DNA of 64,000 nt from positions 4,712,001 to 4,776,000 of the forward strand of contig NZ_OY970459.1 of the NCBI RefSeq assembly GCF_963853665.1, read 5' to 3'. This document shows, in pieces, positions 40,142 to 49,846 of the stretch. This DNA comes from Mycobacterium decipiens. GTDB taxonomy: Bacteria > Actinomycetota > Actinomycetes > Mycobacteriales > Mycobacteriaceae. The notes beneath the pieces are model-generated. The model was not told the DNA's origin, searched no databases, and worked only from the letters and a program-made list of their open reading frames with translations. Made by a program: the position numbers and the translations under genes. How positions within the stretch are numbered: the stretch's first letter is position 1; every line of letters starts with the position of its first letter.

Positions 40142-41788
40142 TTACCGGTTCTTGCTGCCGCGCAGTATTCCGTGCGCGTCTGTGGCCGACCTCGGGCTGG
40201 CCAGTCGCGTCGGCCTCTCGAGACCGCGCAACGGCGTTTGCTTGCCCAACTCCCACCACAGCTGTTCATCGGCATCGCTGGCCCGCACCGCGTCGGCCGA
40301 AGCCACGATCCGGCATGGGTAGGACTTGGCCAGTTCGCACAACCGGGCGGCCGTGTTGACCGGCTCACCGACGACGGTGTACTCGAATCGTTCAGCGGCA
40401 CCCACGTTGCCGGCCAGCACCGTTCCAGCCGAGACCCCGATCGCGGCCAGGCATTCGGGGACCTCCTCGGCGAGCCGTTCGGCGACGGCACGAGCAGTGG
40501 CCAGCGCATCGGTTTCCGGAGAATCAGACCACACCGGGGCGCCGAAGACCACCAACGTCCCGTCGCCCTGGAACTTGTTTATCAGGCCGTTGCGGCGGTC
40601 GACCTCCGCGACGATGGCCGCAAAGAACCGGTTGAGCAGCCCGACAACCTCGGCGGGAGGTCGAGTCGTCACCAAACCCGTGGAGCCGATGATGTCGACG
40701 AAAAGCACTGCCACATGGCGTTCTTCACCGCCAAGTTCGATTTGTTGTTCCTCGGCCGCAGCGGCGACCTCGCGCCCGACGTGGCGGCCGAACAGATCCC
40801 GGATGCGTTCTCGCTGCCGCAACCCCTCCACCATTGCGTTGAACCCACGTTGCAGCTCGCCAAGCTCGGTGCCGTCGAATACCGCCAACTGGCATTCCAA
40901 ATCACCGGCTTCCACTTGTCGTAGGCCCGCATGCACCAAGCGAACCGACGTCGCGGTCAGCCAACCAGCGAGCAGGTTCGACGCGAACCCGAACCCGAAC
41001 GCCGCCAACGTCAGCAGGATCACCGCAAGCCCGAGTTCAGTGATCGTCATGTCCCGTCGAGACAGGGCGTACGCAACAGCCATAATGATGGCGATCAACG
41101 GCACACCCGAACCCAACAACCACGACACGGTGGCACGGCCCATAACGCCGGGTATAAGACGTCGGCCCGGTCGCCCGGCCCCTAGCGCTACGGCGGCCGC
41201 CGGCCGCAGCATCAACTCGGCGAAGAAGTAGCAACTCGCCGACAACAGAATGCCGCTGAAACTGATCCCGAAGACGAACTTCGGCACGTAGCGATAACTC
41301 ACACTGCCGTACAGCACCGCGAACAGGACGGTGCCGATCGCCCACATCGCCCCCGGAACCAGCGTCAAACGCCACGGTGCACGGAAGGCATTGCGTTGAT
41401 CCCTAACAGTCAGCGGCTGATCGTCAGTCTGCCAACGCAATTCGTCAAGGATGCGTTTCGTCATCCAGGTCCAACCCACCACGATGGCGGCTGCGATGTA
41501 TACGGGGGCGACCTCCTCGGAAATCCATGCCACGCTCGGGTCGAACACATCGGGCTCCGGAATCGCCACGGTGACTAAGAGCAGCACCACGCCGACCCCA
41601 ATCAGGTTCGAGACCGTCACGAAGCCGAACAACACCGGGCGGGTGATGGGCTTGTTGTCACGCGGCACCACCGCGCTACGGACAATCCGCCGAATGTTCA
41701 TGATCAGTGCACAGCCCGGCCCGGCCAACCGGCCGATGCCAACACAGGCTGAACGGCCTGCCCGGCCGGCGGAATATTCGAAAGCCAC
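40142..41788 (-). CDS. membrane-bound class III adenylate cyclase (Rv1318c-Rv1320c type)
   Basis: 548 residues if GTG 41788 is used (ggacggaaag upstream); ATG 41701 would give 519 but lacks a ribosome site. There are six membrane segments in the first 270 residues. A HAMP domain (ASNLLAGWLTATSVRLVHAGLRQVEAGDLECQLAV) follows, then the cyclase domain from about residue 350: VAVLFVDIIGSTGLV (metal Asp), NKFQGDGTLVVFGAP (second metal Asp), and EYTVVGEPVNTAARL with the Asn/Arg transition-state region. It makes cyclic AMP at the inner face of the membrane. The plan equals the HAMP-cyclases Rv1318c, Rv1319c and Rv1320c. It sits just upstream of lipase copy 2 on the same strand. Confidence 0.88.
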   Translation of the reverse strand: MAFEYSAGRAGRSACVGIGRLAGPGCALIMNIRRIVRSAVVPRDNKPITRPVLFGFVTVSNLIGVGVVLLLVTVAIPEPDVFDPSVAWISEEVAPVYIAAAIVVGWTWMTKRILDELRWQTDDQPLTVRDQRNAFRAPWRLTLVPGAMWAIGTVLFAVLYGSVSYRYVPKFVFGISFSGILLSASCYFFAELMLRPAAAVALGAGRPGRRLIPGVMGRATVSWLLGSGVPLIAIIMAVAYALSRRDMTITELGLAVILLTLAAFGFGFASNLLAGWLTATSVRLVHAGLRQVEAGDLECQLAVFDGTELGELQRGFNAMVEGLRQRERIRDLFGRHVGREVAAAAEEQQIELGGEERHVAVLFVDIIGSTGLVTTRPPAEVVGLLNRFFAAIVAEVDRRNGLINKFQGDGTLVVFGAPVWSDSPETDALATARAVAERLAEEVPECLAAIGVSAGTVLAGNVGAAERFEYTVVGEPVNTAARLCELAKSYPCRIVASADAVRASDADEQLWWELGKQTPLRGLERPTRLASPRSATDAHGILRGSKNR

Positions 41789-42112
41789 GCTGGGCGTCTT
41801 TCCGTCCCTAAAATGGTGGTGCTCCTATCGCTACATCGTCCACTAATCCGCACAGCCCGCAATTGGGCGGCAACGAATTTCGGGGGAATCTGCTGCGAGT
41901 GCGTCGTCGCCAGGCGCCGAAGATCCTGCATTAGAAAGTGGCCCGCCAACCACCGGTCCCGTCCATACTACGGCTCCTCGTAGACCCTACCGTGGCATGG
42001 GGCGGCCCCGTGGAAAGCACCGCTCACGATCCACCAATGCGAAATTGGCGGCAACCTTGACCATCTCGTTCGCAGAGCGATTATCGGCTCGGCGCCGCTG
42101 CCAACCGGCATC
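41789..42112. other. upstream region of the cyclase, up to the repeat
   Basis: About 325 bp between the cyclase start and the left end of lipase repeat copy 2. It should hold the cyclase promoter. No gene or dyad was noticed. Confidence 0.5.
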
Positions 42113-43163
42113 CTTGCCCGTTGGGCGACTCGGCGCCCAACGCAGCTACCGGCGTCGCCTGGACGATTGTCGTGCCGTCAAAGTCCGCGAAGAACGCACG
42201 GCCGAACCAGCGGTGGCCTCACGAATGTACTGCCCGATCTGCCGCAACGACCGGGTCGCTTCGGGCACCACCGGCGCGGCAAGTTGGAAAAGATGAGCCT
42301 GACCGGGCCAAACCCGTACCTCGGCGGACACCCCGGCCGCCGCTAACTTGCCAGCACCCAACTGCGCGTCATGCAGCAAAACCTCAGCACCCGAAACATG
42401 AATAAGCATCCGCGGCAGATCGGAATCGATATGGTCCAACGGCTCATAGAGCTCTTCGGGCTTGCCGTCCACCGGATTACGGGCAGCCGCCGCCCCGATC
42501 CAGGCCGCCAAGCCATCGAACGCCCGAGCCGAAAACATCGCATCGGTCCCAATATTGGGATGGGCCAGCTTGGGCCCCTTGGCCAACTGCAGCAACGGGG
42601 ACATCGCCACCAACGCCGCCGGCCTCTCACCATCCACCCGCAGCCGCTGCGCCAGCGCCAACGCCAGATAACCACCCGCGGAGTCACCGGCCACCACAAT
42701 CTGATCCGGCTCATACCCCCGAGCCCGCAACCACCGGTAGCCATCATGACAATCATCAAGAGCCATCCCCAGCGAATGCTTAGGAATCAACCGGTAATTG
42801 ACCACCAACACCGGCGCATCAGCGAACTCCGACAACGCGGCGACGATCCTGCTATGCGAATTCGCCCCACACATCACGAACGCACCGCCATGCAAATACA
42901 GCACCACCCGCCCGCGACCATCCGCACGGCGCACACCCGGCGCACGCACCAACTGCGCACCGACCTCCGGCAACTCAACGGCCTCCCGGACCGTACCCGG
43001 CCCCGGTCGCACAACCCGGCACACGAAATCGACGAACCCCAACGGCAACGGCAGCGGCGACAAACAACTGCCCACCGTCATCACCGGCTTAAGCGTCATT
43101 CGCGACGCCAACGCCGCCAACCGACCCGCAACACTAGGACCGGACTCAGTAATCTCGACGGGA
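42113..43163. repeat. 1051-bp direct repeat, copy 2 (lipase)
   Basis: Partner of 30367-31417, same orientation, two differences seen. The left boundary is a g/c change just before cttgcccgttggg; the right boundary follows cgacggga. Confidence 0.95.
42146..43099 (-). CDS. hormone-sensitive-lipase-type esterase, LipF/LipY-like, copy 2
   Basis: 317 residues from ATG 43099. It is identical to copy 1 except for one codon near the C-terminus (TLTARQ here, TLTPRQ in copy 1). The same catalytic parts are present: HGG oxyanion motif, GDSAGG and PGQAH. The upstream extension differs from copy 1 beyond PVEITES, reading STPYQHEV here, which shows that the repeat begins inside the former coding region. 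It is the copy nearest to the Rv3489-like gene, where H37Rv has lipF (Rv3487c). A conserved but diverged promoter block lies at 43447-43569. Whether both copies are expressed is unknown. Confidence 0.8.
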   Translation of the reverse strand: MTLKPVMTVGSCLSPLPLPLGFVDFVCRVVRPGPGTVREAVELPEVGAQLVRAPGVRRADGRGRVVLYLHGGAFVMCGANSHSRIVAALSEFADAPVLVVNYRLIPKHSLGMALDDCHDGYRWLRARGYEPDQIVVAGDSAGGYLALALAQRLRVDGERPAALVAMSPLLQLAKGPKLAHPNIGTDAMFSARAFDGLAAWIGAAAARNPVDGKPEELYEPLDHIDSDLPRMLIHVSGAEVLLHDAQLGAGKLAAAGVSAEVRVWPGQAHLFQLAAPVVPEATRSLRQIGQYIREATAGSAVRSSRTLTARQSSRRRR

Positions 43164-43942
43164 ACTTCATGTTGGTACGGAGTGGATCTCGAGCATCCTG
43201 ACGGTTGCACCGGCCCGCTAGCTCCGCCATCCGATGAGATCTTGGGCGGACGCCGGCGCACTGACCGCGCGAGCGAAATTCGAGAGGATTTTCGCGCAAC
43301 TGCTATGGCGCCCGACACGCACTTTTCGTCGACTTAGCCATTTACACGAGGCAGACCGCGCTTCATGTACCTTGCTCCTATTGACCATGCGCCTTCCAGG
43401 GTTCAGTTCTTGAGTTCATCCCGGTGGTCCGAACTTCAATAAGCCAACGATGCCGCACAGAATTGAAACGAGCTGGGTACGCCAGATGCGCGTTCCCGAA
43501 CTGCCTGTAGCTACACAATCACGGCACAACTTGAAAGCGCACAGGCATATCACTGAGAGTCTGCTGTACGCGCATTGTAAAGTTTCTTGACAACTCGGGT
43601 TCGCCCCGGTGGCGCAGCGCGCCGCCGCCACTGCGATGCGGCGTGCGGCCTCAAGCGATCATCACGACCGAGCGACCAGCCCACACCACCCCTGCGACGC
43701 GAGTGATCCCGATCCGAAGATGGCATTACCCCTATCGCTTTCTCAATATTTGAGCCCACCGCGCGGGTTATACGGCAAATGATCTGAACAAATTCGCGGC
43801 GGGCGCCGCCTGACGCTAATATGCCTGGCAAAATAGCGGCCCTCACAGTGCCTGGTTCCTGCCGGACTGCGTCACTTTATATGCCCAGTCGTGGCACAAC
43901 TCACAATCGCGAAAGTACCCCGTTACGGTATTTTTACATGAC
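43100..43942. other. divergent region between lipase copy 2 and mmpL
   Basis: About 840 bp without a credible gene. 43447-43569 is homologous to 31561-31681, about two thirds identical by eye, although the coding copies are nearly identical. The remainder is AT-richer than average. Confidence 0.6.
43506..43515. promoter_or_regulatory. palindrome upstream of lipase copy 2
   Basis: TGTAGCTACA, a perfect 10-bp palindrome, lies at the position that in copy 1 has TGTCTATAGATAGACA. It is a candidate operator for the lipase gene. Confidence 0.35.
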
Positions 43943-46942
43943 GTGTGGGAGCGAATCACAAAAATCACCAACCGGCATGCCGTGCTTATCGTGGGGCTCT
44001 GGGTCATTGCCGCCGCGGTGGGCAACCTGTTTGTGCCACAGGTGGAAAGCACCGCGCGTTCCCATGAACGAGGGTTTCTTCCCGCAGACGCGCCGGTGTC
44101 CATTGCGGGCGCCCGCATGGGCGCGCAGTTCCAAGACGGGAACGCCGGAAACATCAACTATCTCGTTCTGGAGAGCGATCATCGGCTCGGTCCGCCAGAA
44201 CGCGCCTACTACAATCAGCTGCTGGCCAAGCTCCGCGCCGATCCCACGAGTCTGGCATCGGCCACGGACCTGTGGTCGGACCCGCTTACCGCTAAGGCGG
44301 CACTGAGCAACGACGGCAAGGCCGAGTACACAATGCTGCGACTAGCCGGGGATCTCGGTTCAGCACAAGCCAACTCGGCACTGGACACGGTGCGGCGGAT
44401 CGTCGCGAGCCAACCAACCCCGCTGGGACTACACGCCTATGTCACCGGTCCGGGGGCCACCGTTGCCGACGAACTCAGCGCGATCGACAAGCAGATGCTG
44501 CTGCTGACCGGCGTGACGGTCGTGCTCATCGCGCTACTGCTGCTCGGTGTGTACCGGTCGGTGATCACCGCCGCGATCCCACTGCTAGCAGTGGGACTCG
44601 GCCTGGCGGTTGGTCGTTCGATAGTTTCCCTACTCGGGGAACACAATCTTGTCGAGGTCTCCATCTTCTCGGTCGCGTTGCTGGGCGCAATGGTGCTGGG
44701 CGGGGCCACCGACTATGCGATCTTCCTGATCGGGCGCTATCACGAGGCACGCCGCGACGGCGCCGGGCATGAACAGGCACTCCTGGCCGCCAACCGGAAC
44801 GTCATGCCGGTGATCTTGGCCTCCGCGCTCACCCTCGCCGCGGCCCTGTCCTGTCTGACTTTTGCCGACGTCGGCATGTTGCGCAGCGCCGGACTGCCCT
44901 GTGCCATAGGCATTCTCACTGGCATGTTGGCCTCGCTTACCTTGTTGCCCGCGCTGCTTGGCCTGGCGGGGCGGCACGGATTGGCACAGCCACGCGACGT
45001 GAACCGCCAGGCCCGCCGCCGCTGGCGGCGAATCGGAACGATGGTGGCCCGGTGGCCCGGCCCCGTGCTGGTTGCCGCGGCCCTGGTGTTGCTGATCTGC
45101 ACGCTGCCCATCGCCGGACTGAGGCTCGGGTTCGACGAGCCTGCCGCGCAACCCGATTCCACGCGCGCCAATCGGGGATACCAAGCCGCCGACCGCCACT
45201 TCCCGCCAAATCAGCTGCTCCCAGAGATCGTGTCCATCGAGTCGGATCGCGATCTACGTAACCCCGCCGGCGTCATCGCGATCGAGCGAGTGACGCGCAA
45301 GCTCATGGAAACACCAGGGATCAGGATGGTGCAATCCGCGTCCCGCCCAGCGGGTTCCATTCCCGAAGAGGCCACCTTCACCAATCAGGCGGGCGCGATC
45401 GGCGATCAGCTCGACGTGCAGATCGACCAACTGGATCAGCGCCTCGCCGCGGTCGACCAGATCGCGCCGACGCTCGCCCGGTTCTCCGCGGCAATATCGC
45501 GGCTACAGGATGGGCTTTCGGGCAGCGTGAACGGACTCGGCCGGGTCAATTCCAATGTTGACGTCATGGGCTCCGGATTGGCGCAGCTCCATGACACCGC
45601 GGCGCAGGTGTCCGGCTATCTGGACCCGCTACGGGACTACACCAACAGCAATCCCAATTGCTCGAATGATCCAATCTGCTCGCTGGTGCTCAAGGTTGTC
45701 GCACCGACGAATTCAATTGTAGCGGAAACTAATTCGCTTACGCTGGGTGCATCGCAACTTGGCGCCGGCATCTCGGATGCGGCGAAGGCACTCGCCACGG
45801 CCGACCAGTCGGCCGGATCCATGCGCGCTGACATGGCACAGCTCAGCGCGACGACGGAGCAACTCGCCGGCGCTGTCGGCGACACCCACACCGCGTTTTC
45901 CAGCCTCATTGAATATCTCCGCGGCGTGCGGCAGGACTTCCAGGGCAGCGGTGAGGGAACGTTCTACCTGCCGCAACGGGCGTGGAATGACCCCCGGTTC
46001 CAGCGAGCGGCCAACCTGTACTTCTCCCCTGGAGGTCAGGTCACGCGGTTGCTGATCTACGGCAACGGAGCGGTCTTCGGTGCCGACGGTGCCAACAGGT
46101 CCCCGCAGATCGTCACGGCGGTCAAAGAGGCAACCAAAGACGGCGTGCTCGCGGGAAGCACGGTAGACATCACCGGCTTTGGCACCGCGACGGCCCAGTT
46201 GCGCGGGTACGTCCACCACGACTTCGTGTTGCTGGCCGCGGCGGCGCTCGCGTTGGTGTTTCTTATCGTGCTGGTAATGCTGCGAAGCCCAGTCGCGGCG
46301 GCGGTAGTTATTGGAGCGGTCATCGTGTCGTATCTGTCCGCACTGGGTATCAGCACGCTCATCTGGCATGACCTATTGGGCAAGGATTTGCATTGGGCGG
46401 TGCAATCCATGGCCCTCATTTCACTGGTGGCGGTGGGTGCCGACTACAACCTCTTGCTGACCATGCGGGTGCGCGAAGAGGTATTCACCGGTTCCGAACA
46501 AGGGGCCCGGCTACGCACCGCGATGATCCGCGCCTTCGGCGGCGCCGGCGGGGTGGTAACCACCGCGGGAATCGTCTTTGGGATCACGATGTTTGCGATG
46601 GCGTCCAGCGACGTGCTGAGCATCGAGCAGGTCGGCACCACCATCGGGGTCGGCCTCGTCATCGACACGCTCGTGGTGCGCATCTTCGCGGTACCCGCAA
46701 TCGTTGGGCTGTTGGGCCGGTGGTTCTGGTGGTCGCCGCCCGCGTTCCTGTTGAGGCCGCTGTTGAACAGATGGCGGGGCGTGCCTTGGCCCCGAACGCG
46801 GTTCGTTGCGGCCAGGTCTCGGCTGTCCCAGGCGGCGGCCCAGCTCGCGGTCACACACCAGCGGCTTCGTTACCGGGTCAGCCCCGGCACCTCGTATCCC
46901 ATCCTGCACCGGCTCACAGCGCGGCCGGTCGAGCGGCACTGA
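43943..46942 (+). CDS. MmpL-family lipid transporter
   Basis: 999 residues from GTG 43943. RND superfamily: a first membrane helix (AVLIVGLWVIAAAVGNLF), a periplasmic loop, five helices (LLLTGVTVVLIALLLLGVY onward, with GGATDYAIFLIGRYHEARRDG as the MmpL motif), a second large loop with coiled-coil-like stretches (QLDVQIDQLDQRLAAVDQI), and a second helix set with LVAVGADYNLLLTMRVREE, the matching GxDYNLLL motif. MmpL proteins flip or export envelope lipids and siderophores. No mmpS partner is next to it. It follows divergently from lipase copy 2; the lipid cargo is unknown. Confidence 0.9.
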   Translation: MWERITKITNRHAVLIVGLWVIAAAVGNLFVPQVESTARSHERGFLPADAPVSIAGARMGAQFQDGNAGNINYLVLESDHRLGPPERAYYNQLLAKLRADPTSLASATDLWSDPLTAKAALSNDGKAEYTMLRLAGDLGSAQANSALDTVRRIVASQPTPLGLHAYVTGPGATVADELSAIDKQMLLLTGVTVVLIALLLLGVYRSVITAAIPLLAVGLGLAVGRSIVSLLGEHNLVEVSIFSVALLGAMVLGGATDYAIFLIGRYHEARRDGAGHEQALLAANRNVMPVILASALTLAAALSCLTFADVGMLRSAGLPCAIGILTGMLASLTLLPALLGLAGRHGLAQPRDVNRQARRRWRRIGTMVARWPGPVLVAAALVLLICTLPIAGLRLGFDEPAAQPDSTRANRGYQAADRHFPPNQLLPEIVSIESDRDLRNPAGVIAIERVTRKLMETPGIRMVQSASRPAGSIPEEATFTNQAGAIGDQLDVQIDQLDQRLAAVDQIAPTLARFSAAISRLQDGLSGSVNGLGRVNSNVDVMGSGLAQLHDTAAQVSGYLDPLRDYTNSNPNCSNDPICSLVLKVVAPTNSIVAETNSLTLGASQLGAGISDAAKALATADQSAGSMRADMAQLSATTEQLAGAVGDTHTAFSSLIEYLRGVRQDFQGSGEGTFYLPQRAWNDPRFQRAANLYFSPGGQVTRLLIYGNGAVFGADGANRSPQIVTAVKEATKDGVLAGSTVDITGFGTATAQLRGYVHHDFVLLAAAALALVFLIVLVMLRSPVAAAVVIGAVIVSYLSALGISTLIWHDLLGKDLHWAVQSMALISLVAVGADYNLLLTMRVREEVFTGSEQGARLRTAMIRAFGGAGGVVTTAGIVFGITMFAMASSDVLSIEQVGTTIGVGLVIDTLVVRIFAVPAIVGLLGRWFWWSPPAFLLRPLLNRWRGVPWPRTRFVAARSRLSQAAAQLAVTHQRLRYRVSPGTSYPILHRLTARPVERH

Positions 46943-47056
46943 CCGAGCATCGATGGCGGGCCGAATACGCGTTCTGCCTGCACCGACGGTACCCATCACC
47001 GGGGTCAAACCGAGACGACGCCTGCGACGCGTTGTGGCTTGGCTTACAGTTATGTA

Positions 47057-47221
47057 ATGCCTACCAAATCTGACCACGGCGAAATCGGCGACGTTGAACC
47101 GCTGGCCGACAGTACCGCGAGCCAGGCCAGGCGTGTCGTCGCCGCATATGCGAACGACGCTGATGAGTGCCGGATTTTCTTGTCCATGCTCGGTATTGGA
47201 CCGGCCAAACTCGAGAGCTAA
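47057..47221 (+). CDS. small conserved protein, Rv3489-like
   Basis: 54 residues from ATG 47057, the length I recall for Rv3489. It begins [16 protein letters not shown] and ends GIGPAKLES; two short helices ([22 protein letters not shown]) are likely. Its stop overlaps the otsA start (TAATG), so translation of the two is coupled. No known family; the coupling suggests a link to trehalose synthesis. The H37Rv padR-like Rv3488, which would precede it, is absent. Confidence 0.75.
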   Translation: MPTKSDHGEIGDVEPLADSTASQARRVVAAYANDADECRIFLSMLGIGPAKLES

Positions 47222-48723
47222 TGGCTTCCGCGGGAGGCCAGGAGGCGCAGGCTTGCGATTCGGAGACCTTCGGGGACTCCGACTTCGTGGTGGTTGCCAA
47301 TCGACTGCCCGTCGATTTGGAACGGCTTCCCGACGGCAGCACAACCTGGAAACGCAGCCCCGGGGGTTTGGTCACGGCCTTGGAGCCGCTACTGCGGCGC
47401 CGGCGCGGGGCGTGGGTCGGCTGGCCCGGGCTTAGCTACGACGGGCCCCAGCGCGAAGTCGATGTGCAGGATGCGCCCATCGTCCAGGACGAGCTGGAAC
47501 TTCATCCGGTACCGCTGAGCACCGAGGACGTGGCGCAATACTACGAGGGATTCTCCAACGCCACGCTGTGGCCGCTCTACCACGACGTCATCGTCAAGCC
47601 GCTCTACCATCGCGAATGGTGGGACCGCTATGTCGACGTCAACCGCCGCTTCGCCGAAGCCACGTCACGCGCCGCCGCTCGCGGCTCAACCGTGTGGGTA
47701 CAGGACTACCAGCTGCAGCTGGTGCCGAAGATGCTGCGCACGCTGCGGCCCGATCTGACCATCGGTTTCTTCTTACACATCCCGTTCCCGCCGGTGGAGC
47801 TGTTCATGCAGATGCCGTGGCGCACCGAGATCATCCAGGGCCTGCTGGGTGCCGACCTGGTGGGCTTCCATCTTTCGGGCGGTGCCCAGAATTTCCTGAT
47901 CCTGTCCCGGCGGCTGGTCGGCGCCGACGCCTCCCGCGGAACCGTCGGTGTGCGGTCGCGGTTCGGTGAGGTGGTGCTCGGATCCCGCACCATCCGGGTC
48001 GGCGCCTTTCCTATCTCGATCGACTCCGGCGCGCTCGACCACGCCGCCCGCGACCGCAACATCAGACGCCGGGCCCGCGAGATTCGCGCCGAACTGGGCA
48101 ATCCGCGCAGGATCCTGCTGGGTGTCGATCGGCTCGACTACACCAAGGGCATCGACGTCCGGCTGAAGGCCTTTTCCGAGCTGCTCGCCGAGGGCCGAGT
48201 CAAACGCGACGACACCGTGCTGGTCCAGCTGGCGACACCGAGCCGCGAGCGGGTGGAGAGCTACCAGACGCTGCGCAACGACATCGAACGCCAGGTCGGC
48301 CACATCAACGGTGAGTACGCCGAGGTCGGCCATCCGGTGGTGCACTACCTGCATCGACCCGTGCCACGCGACGAGCTCATCGCTTTCTTCGTGGCCAGCG
48401 ACGTCATGTTGGTCACCCCGCTGCGCGACGGGATGAACCTGGTGGCCAAGGAGTACGTCGCGTGCCGCAGCGATCTTGGCGGCGCCCTGGTCCTTAGCGA
48501 ATTCACCGGTGCCGCAGCCGAACTCCGGCACGCATACCTGGTCAACCCGCACGACCTGGAAGGCGTCAAGGACGGGATAGAGGAAGCGCTCAACCAGACG
48601 GTGGAGGCCGGCCGGCGCCGGATGCGCTCGCTGCGACGCCAAGTGCTCGCTCACGACGTGGACCGCTGGGCACAGTCGTTTCTCGACGCTCTCGCCGAAG
48701 CACATCCGGAGGGTTCAGGGTAG
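47221..48723 (+). CDS. otsA: trehalose-6-phosphate synthase OtsA
   Basis: 500 residues from ATG 47221, equal to H37Rv OtsA (Rv3490). A GT20 glycosyltransferase: VVANRLPVD at the N-terminus, then [30 protein letters not shown] (glucose-6-phosphate side), [10 protein letters not shown] (sugar-nucleotide binding), and [18 protein letters not shown]. It joins glucose from a nucleotide sugar to glucose-6-phosphate, giving trehalose-6-phosphate in the cytosol, the first step of the OtsA-OtsB2 route essential to mycobacteria. It is coupled to the small gene before it. The first 15 residues ([15 protein letters not shown]) are an unconserved lead. Confidence 0.95.
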   Translation: MASAGGQEAQACDSETFGDSDFVVVANRLPVDLERLPDGSTTWKRSPGGLVTALEPLLRRRRGAWVGWPGLSYDGPQREVDVQDAPIVQDELELHPVPLSTEDVAQYYEGFSNATLWPLYHDVIVKPLYHREWWDRYVDVNRRFAEATSRAAARGSTVWVQDYQLQLVPKMLRTLRPDLTIGFFLHIPFPPVELFMQMPWRTEIIQGLLGADLVGFHLSGGAQNFLILSRRLVGADASRGTVGVRSRFGEVVLGSRTIRVGAFPISIDSGALDHAARDRNIRRRAREIRAELGNPRRILLGVDRLDYTKGIDVRLKAFSELLAEGRVKRDDTVLVQLATPSRERVESYQTLRNDIERQVGHINGEYAEVGHPVVHYLHRPVPRDELIAFFVASDVMLVTPLRDGMNLVAKEYVACRSDLGGALVLSEFTGAAAELRHAYLVNPHDLEGVKDGIEEALNQTVEAGRRRMRSLRRQVLAHDVDRWAQSFLDALAEAHPEGSG

Positions 48724-48788
48724 CCGCAAACCATGGTGCTGCCACCCAAACGCTGTGATACTCGATGCAGCGGTAAGGGAGGAACGAT

Positions 48789-49367
48789 ATGAACGTTCGT
48801 CGCGGGTTGGCCGCGGGCGCCGGCGTTGTCTCGGTCGTCGCGCTGGGAATCGCGTTCGAGTCGGGCGACCCAGCGCGCGCGCTCGGACCACCGCCGGACG
48901 GCGCATACGCCTTCCACCAGGCGGGCGTGTCCGGAGTGACCTGGACAATCACCGCACTGTGCGATCAGCCATCCGGAACCCGCAACATGAATGACTATTC
49001 CGACCCAATCGTGTGGGCGTTCCAGTGTGCTCTCAACGTGGTGAGTACGACGCCCCAGCAGATCACCCGTGCGGACGGCCTGCAGAACTTCAGCGGCCGG
49101 GCGCGGATGAGCAGCATGCTGTGGACCTTCCAGATAGATCGGGCGGACGGGGTGTTGTGTCCGGGCGGTGGTACCGCGCCGTCTACCGAAACCTACGCGT
49201 TCAGCGACGAGACGCTCACCGGGACCCACACCACGTTGCACGGTGCCGTCTGTGGCCTGCAGCCGGAGATGAGCAAGCAACCGTTTTCACTGCAGCTGAC
49301 CGGGCCCCCGCCCAGCCCGATCGAGCGTTACCCGTTGTACTGCAACAACATTGCGATGTGCTACTAG
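48789..49367 (+). CDS. exported conserved protein, Rv3491-like
   Basis: 192 residues from ATG 48789 with gggaggaa 6 bases upstream. The N-terminal 35 residues form a signal peptide (VRRGLAAGAGVVSVVALGIAFESGDPARA type). The mature part has cysteines in ALCDQPSG, FQCALNV, LCPGGG, VCGLQPE and at the end YCNNIAMCY, consistent with disulfides. It ends overlapping by 4 bp with the convergent mce4-linked gene. Function unknown. Confidence 0.8.
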   Translation: MNVRRGLAAGAGVVSVVALGIAFESGDPARALGPPPDGAYAFHQAGVSGVTWTITALCDQPSGTRNMNDYSDPIVWAFQCALNVVSTTPQQITRADGLQNFSGRARMSSMLWTFQIDRADGVLCPGGGTAPSTETYAFSDETLTGTHTTLHGAVCGLQPEMSKQPFSLQLTGPPPSPIERYPLYCNNIAMCY

Positions 49368-49846
49368 ATGGGCGTGATGTAGGCGATCAGCCATTTGCCG
49401 TCAATCCGCTGGAAATCCACCCGCAGCCGGCTGCCGTCGTAGAGCGGCTGCCGGGTCTTGTCGGTCACGGTGCGGTTCATGTAGACCATCACCGATGCCG
49501 AATCCCGTTTGGCGTCCAGCACTCCCACGCCGACGACATTGGCCTGAACGACCACCTCGCGCTTCTTCGCCTCCGGGATGATCTGCGCATTGGCGCTCTT
49601 CTGGAACTCGTGGCGGTAGGCGGGCGTCAGCAGCGGGTACGCCGCGGTGAGGCTGCGCTCGACGGTCTGGTAGTCATAGCCGAAAACCTGCGGGATTTCG
49701 TCCTTGGCCAGCTTCGGTAGTAGTGCCCGCGCGGACGCCTCGCCCCGAGCCTGCACCCGCTCCCAATAGAACCAGCCACCGGCGGCGGACAGACCCACGA
49801 TGACGGCGACCATCAGCGGGTAGCCGACGAAAGCCAGCCGTCGCAT
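49364..49846 (-). CDS. Mce-associated membrane protein, Rv3492c-like
   Basis: 160 residues from ATG 49846, as in Rv3492c. One membrane helix at residues 8-28 is followed by an extracytoplasmic domain (DEIPQVFGYDYQTVERSLTAAYPLLTPAYRHEFQKS) shared by Mce-associated (Mam) proteins. It is the last gene of the mce4 operon, with TGATG coupling to the gene before. Mam proteins help stabilise the Mce complex in the cell envelope. Confidence 0.87.
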   Translation of the reverse strand: MRRLAFVGYPLMVAVIVGLSAAGGWFYWERVQARGEASARALLPKLAKDEIPQVFGYDYQTVERSLTAAYPLLTPAYRHEFQKSANAQIIPEAKKREVVVQANVVGVGVLDAKRDSASVMVYMNRTVTDKTRQPLYDGSRLRVDFQRIDGKWLIAYITPI

